Notes under the pieces: model-generated
Told to the model about the DNA's origin: nothing
What the model saw: the letters and a program-made list of their open reading frames with translations, nothing else
Database searches by the model: none
Origin: CAYLLN01 sp964384375
GTDB taxonomy: Bacteria; Planctomycetota; Planctomycetia; Pirellulales; Pirellulaceae
Assembly: GCA_964384375.1 (NCBI GenBank)
Contig: CAYLLN010000022.1
Coordinates: 26,632-90,631, forward strand
Direction of reading: 5' to 3'
Length of the DNA stretch: 64,000 nucleotides
Position numbers and translations under genes: made by a program
In this document: positions 62,466 through 64,000 of the stretch, piece after piece
How the letters are laid out: every line of letters starts with the position of its first letter
Numbering within the stretch: the stretch's first letter is position 1

Positions 62466-63530
62466 GTGTCATTGAATGAACAAGCCGTGAATTCTGCTGC
62501 AAAGCTTGCCACTTTGCTGCGCGGCCGTCGCTGGCGATTCTCTTTGCGCAGCGCGCTTGTGATTGTGCTGCTGTTCGCCGTGGCCTTCGCTGCCTTCGGT
62601 TGGCGAATGCGGCAGGCACAGCGCCAGGCCGCCATTGTGGAGAAGATTCGCGCGACGGGAGCGGCAGATGTGCTCTATGACTACAAGCCTCGCGCCACGA
62701 TGATTCCCCAGTGGGCGTGCGATTGGTTGGGTGAGGACTTCTTTTACGATGTCATAGGGGTAGCGATCGGTCCTGCAGAGGTTAGCGTTTACGACATCAT
62801 GAAGCAGAAGCTAGATCCGCCCTCCACCTCGACCTTTCAGGTTGGCGAGGCGTTGGCGGTGACCGAACCGTTGCCGAAGATTCGTATGTTGATGATTCAT
62901 CACGCCGTTGTCCGGCGCGAAGCGCTGGAACAGTTCGCCGGTTGGGAGCGGCTAACGTATGTGGTAATCGAAAGTTGCGACGTCGGCGACGACGATCTCA
63001 TGCCGTTAGCGCGAGCGGTCAACGTCCGCAGCATTTCCCTGCGCCGCCAGCCCATCGGCGATCGAGCACTCGTCCACCTGCGTCAGATGTCTCAACTACG
63101 CGTGCTCTCTCTGGAAGAGACGAACGTAACCGATGAAGGACTTTCGGAGCTGTCGAACTTTCCCCACTTGCGCGAGCTGTCTCTGCACAAGGCTGCAAGT
63201 GTATCGGATCGGGGCATGGTCAGCGTAGGGAGTTGCGGCGAGTTGCAGTATCTGGACCTTGCCGGAACTGCTGTGGGCAACGAGGGAGTGCGCGAGGCCG
63301 CGAACTTGAAGGACCTGCATTTTCTTAATCTGTGCAAGTCGCGTGTGACAGATGAAGGGCTAAGGCATTTGGCGACGCTAACAAAACTTGAAGAGGGCCT
63401 GTTTCGTGGTACGAGCGTAACCCAGGCCGGCATCGACCAAATCCCATCGCTCGTCAAATCGAAGGGATATCGTATCGATCAATCAGCGAAATCAGCGGAA
63501 GTGACCGCTGGTTCGACGGTGGACCAATGA
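62466..63530 (+). CDS. Membrane-anchored leucine-rich-repeat-like protein
   Basis: The 354-residue protein has one helix near 27-47 (RSALVIVLLFAVAFAAFGWR), preceded by a basic start (RGRRWRFSL). About 200 residues of irregular LRR-type repeats follow: LTYVVIESCDVGDDDLMPLA, LRVLSLEETNVTDEGLSEL, LQYLDLAGTAVGNEGVREA, HFLNLCKSRVTDEGL. The opening 'FSLRSALV...RQAAIVEKIRATGAADVLYDY' is typical of a planctomycete membrane-LRR family. It begins at a GTG 17 bases after the carboxylase stop, so it may be co-transcribed. Function unknown. Confidence 0.78.
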   Translation: MSLNEQAVNSAAKLATLLRGRRWRFSLRSALVIVLLFAVAFAAFGWRMRQAQRQAAIVEKIRATGAADVLYDYKPRATMIPQWACDWLGEDFFYDVIGVAIGPAEVSVYDIMKQKLDPPSTSTFQVGEALAVTEPLPKIRMLMIHHAVVRREALEQFAGWERLTYVVIESCDVGDDDLMPLARAVNVRSISLRRQPIGDRALVHLRQMSQLRVLSLEETNVTDEGLSELSNFPHLRELSLHKAASVSDRGMVSVGSCGELQYLDLAGTAVGNEGVREAANLKDLHFLNLCKSRVTDEGLRHLATLTKLEEGLFRGTSVTQAGIDQIPSLVKSKGYRIDQSAKSAEVTAGSTVDQ

Positions 63531-63543
63531 AGAAGCTCGTTTC

Positions 63544-63804
63544 TCATTGCCAATGATGCTGGTTATTAGGAGACTGGCTCGCCGCGACGCGGCAATTCGA
63601 CTGCGGCTCAACGGCCGCGGAAGGCGCAAACGGATTGGGATCGATCGGCCGCGGCAATTCCCTTTCGACTGAAGTCGCTAAGTGCCGCTCGAGCTTGAGA
63701 TGGTAGCCACACGCAACGCATAGCACGGCGCCCGGCGGCAATGCTGCACCACAGGAGGGGCAGGGAACTTCGGGCTGGCCAGAGTCGGCTAGCGGGATGG
63801 TCAT
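63544..63804 (-). CDS. Zinc-ribbon protein
   Basis: The 86-residue protein has a zinc-ribbon with two CxxC knuckles: CPSCGAALPPGAVLCVACGYH (four Cys). A Pro/Ser tail and a histidine-containing end follow (QSPNNQHHWQ). It is small and cytoplasmic, with unknown role, perhaps a regulator. It lies beyond the convergent stop of the LRR gene and just below the truncated gene at the edge. Confidence 0.72.
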   Translation of the reverse strand: MTIPLADSGQPEVPCPSCGAALPPGAVLCVACGYHLKLERHLATSVERELPRPIDPNPFAPSAAVEPQSNCRVAASQSPNNQHHWQ

Positions 63805-63819
63805 CGTGGCGTCCGCAGC

Positions 63820-64000
63820 CTAGCGCACGAGCAGCCGATACGCCGGCAACTCGTCGCTCTCTTCGTCCTGCACCAGTTTGAACGACTTGCCGAAGACGCC
63901 GGATTTGACCCAACCGTCGCTCTTGCGAGCGGTACTGTAGCCGCGCGCCGAGGCTGTGATTTTTTACAAGATCGGTTTGCCTAATTTCGCGTTGGGCGCT
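63820..64000 (-). pseudogene. Edge-truncated gene with a probable frameshift in a T/A homopolymer
   Basis: Reading to the edge, the stop at 63820-63822 ends a frame with the plausible sequence ITASARGYSTARKSDGWVK, then SGVFGKSFKLVQDEESDELP and AYRLLVR. It is broken by a TAA just past six Ts at 63960-63965 (six As on the coding strand). Upstream in the other frame the text is SAQREIRQTDLVK. Deleting one base of the run joins the two into one natural-looking protein. A sequencing error, a real pseudogene, or programmed slippage are all possible. Family not recognised. The N-terminus is outside the window. Confidence 0.45.

Overview
The window looks like chromosomal DNA of a planctomycete, most likely of the Pirellulales. 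The indicators are a GC-rich sequence and several families that are typical of that group: DUF1501, PQQ-like beta-propeller proteins, a ceramidase-like hydrolase, a TAT-exported Gfo/Idh/MocA oxidoreductase, membrane-anchored Ser/Thr kinases with LRR or DUF1080-like sensor parts, a thioredoxin-trypsin fusion and a PqqD-M50-HlyD membrane protein. Intergenic regions also carry many short palindromic repeats. No rRNA, CRISPR array, phage or insertion sequence was seen. One tRNA-Ala is present. Assignments come from reading sequence and motifs by eye, with no database search.

Layout. 1-3438: edge-truncated AsmA-like giant protein (-). 3628-4332: Bpt-type aminoacyl-tRNA-protein transferase. 4427-9442: a YhaN-like SMC ATPase and a YhaO-like partner whose metallophosphoesterase site is almost entirely lost. 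9633-12019: nadC and dnaB, convergent. 12481-18706: a polytopic membrane protein, small secreted or membrane peptides, the thioredoxin-trypsin fusion and the ceramidase-like hydrolase. 18943-20806: an AT-richer island with a Fic-domain protein and operator-like palindromes. 20807-27467: PQQ-like protein, ClpP-like protease, gingipain-like C25 peptidase, citrate synthase and an exported oxidoreductase. 28207-30965: beta-carbonic anhydrase plus a SulP transporter, a probable bicarbonate module. 31071-36948: small secreted proteins, a membrane C39-like peptidase, a GH32 fructan hydrolase and a flippase-like membrane protein.

37931-43983 is the most notable block. It has four co-directional genes: a GAF-sensor protein fused through a membrane helix to a HlyD adaptor, a second periplasmic HlyD adaptor, a PqqD-like/M50 intramembrane protease/HlyD hybrid, and a DUF3467 protein. 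Together they suggest a sensor-linked envelope machine that processes or moves peptides without any ABC or RND pump. Large nested palindromes sit in two of its spacers.

44081-64000 holds two Ser/Thr kinases, a thiol-disulfide protein, two more PQQ-like proteins, Dps, DUF1501, 5-formyl-THF cyclo-ligase, an SMP-30-like protein, a CDF metal transporter, an MMPL/RND exporter, an acyl-CoA carboxylase beta subunit, an LRR-like membrane protein, a zinc ribbon protein and, at the right edge, an apparently frameshifted gene.
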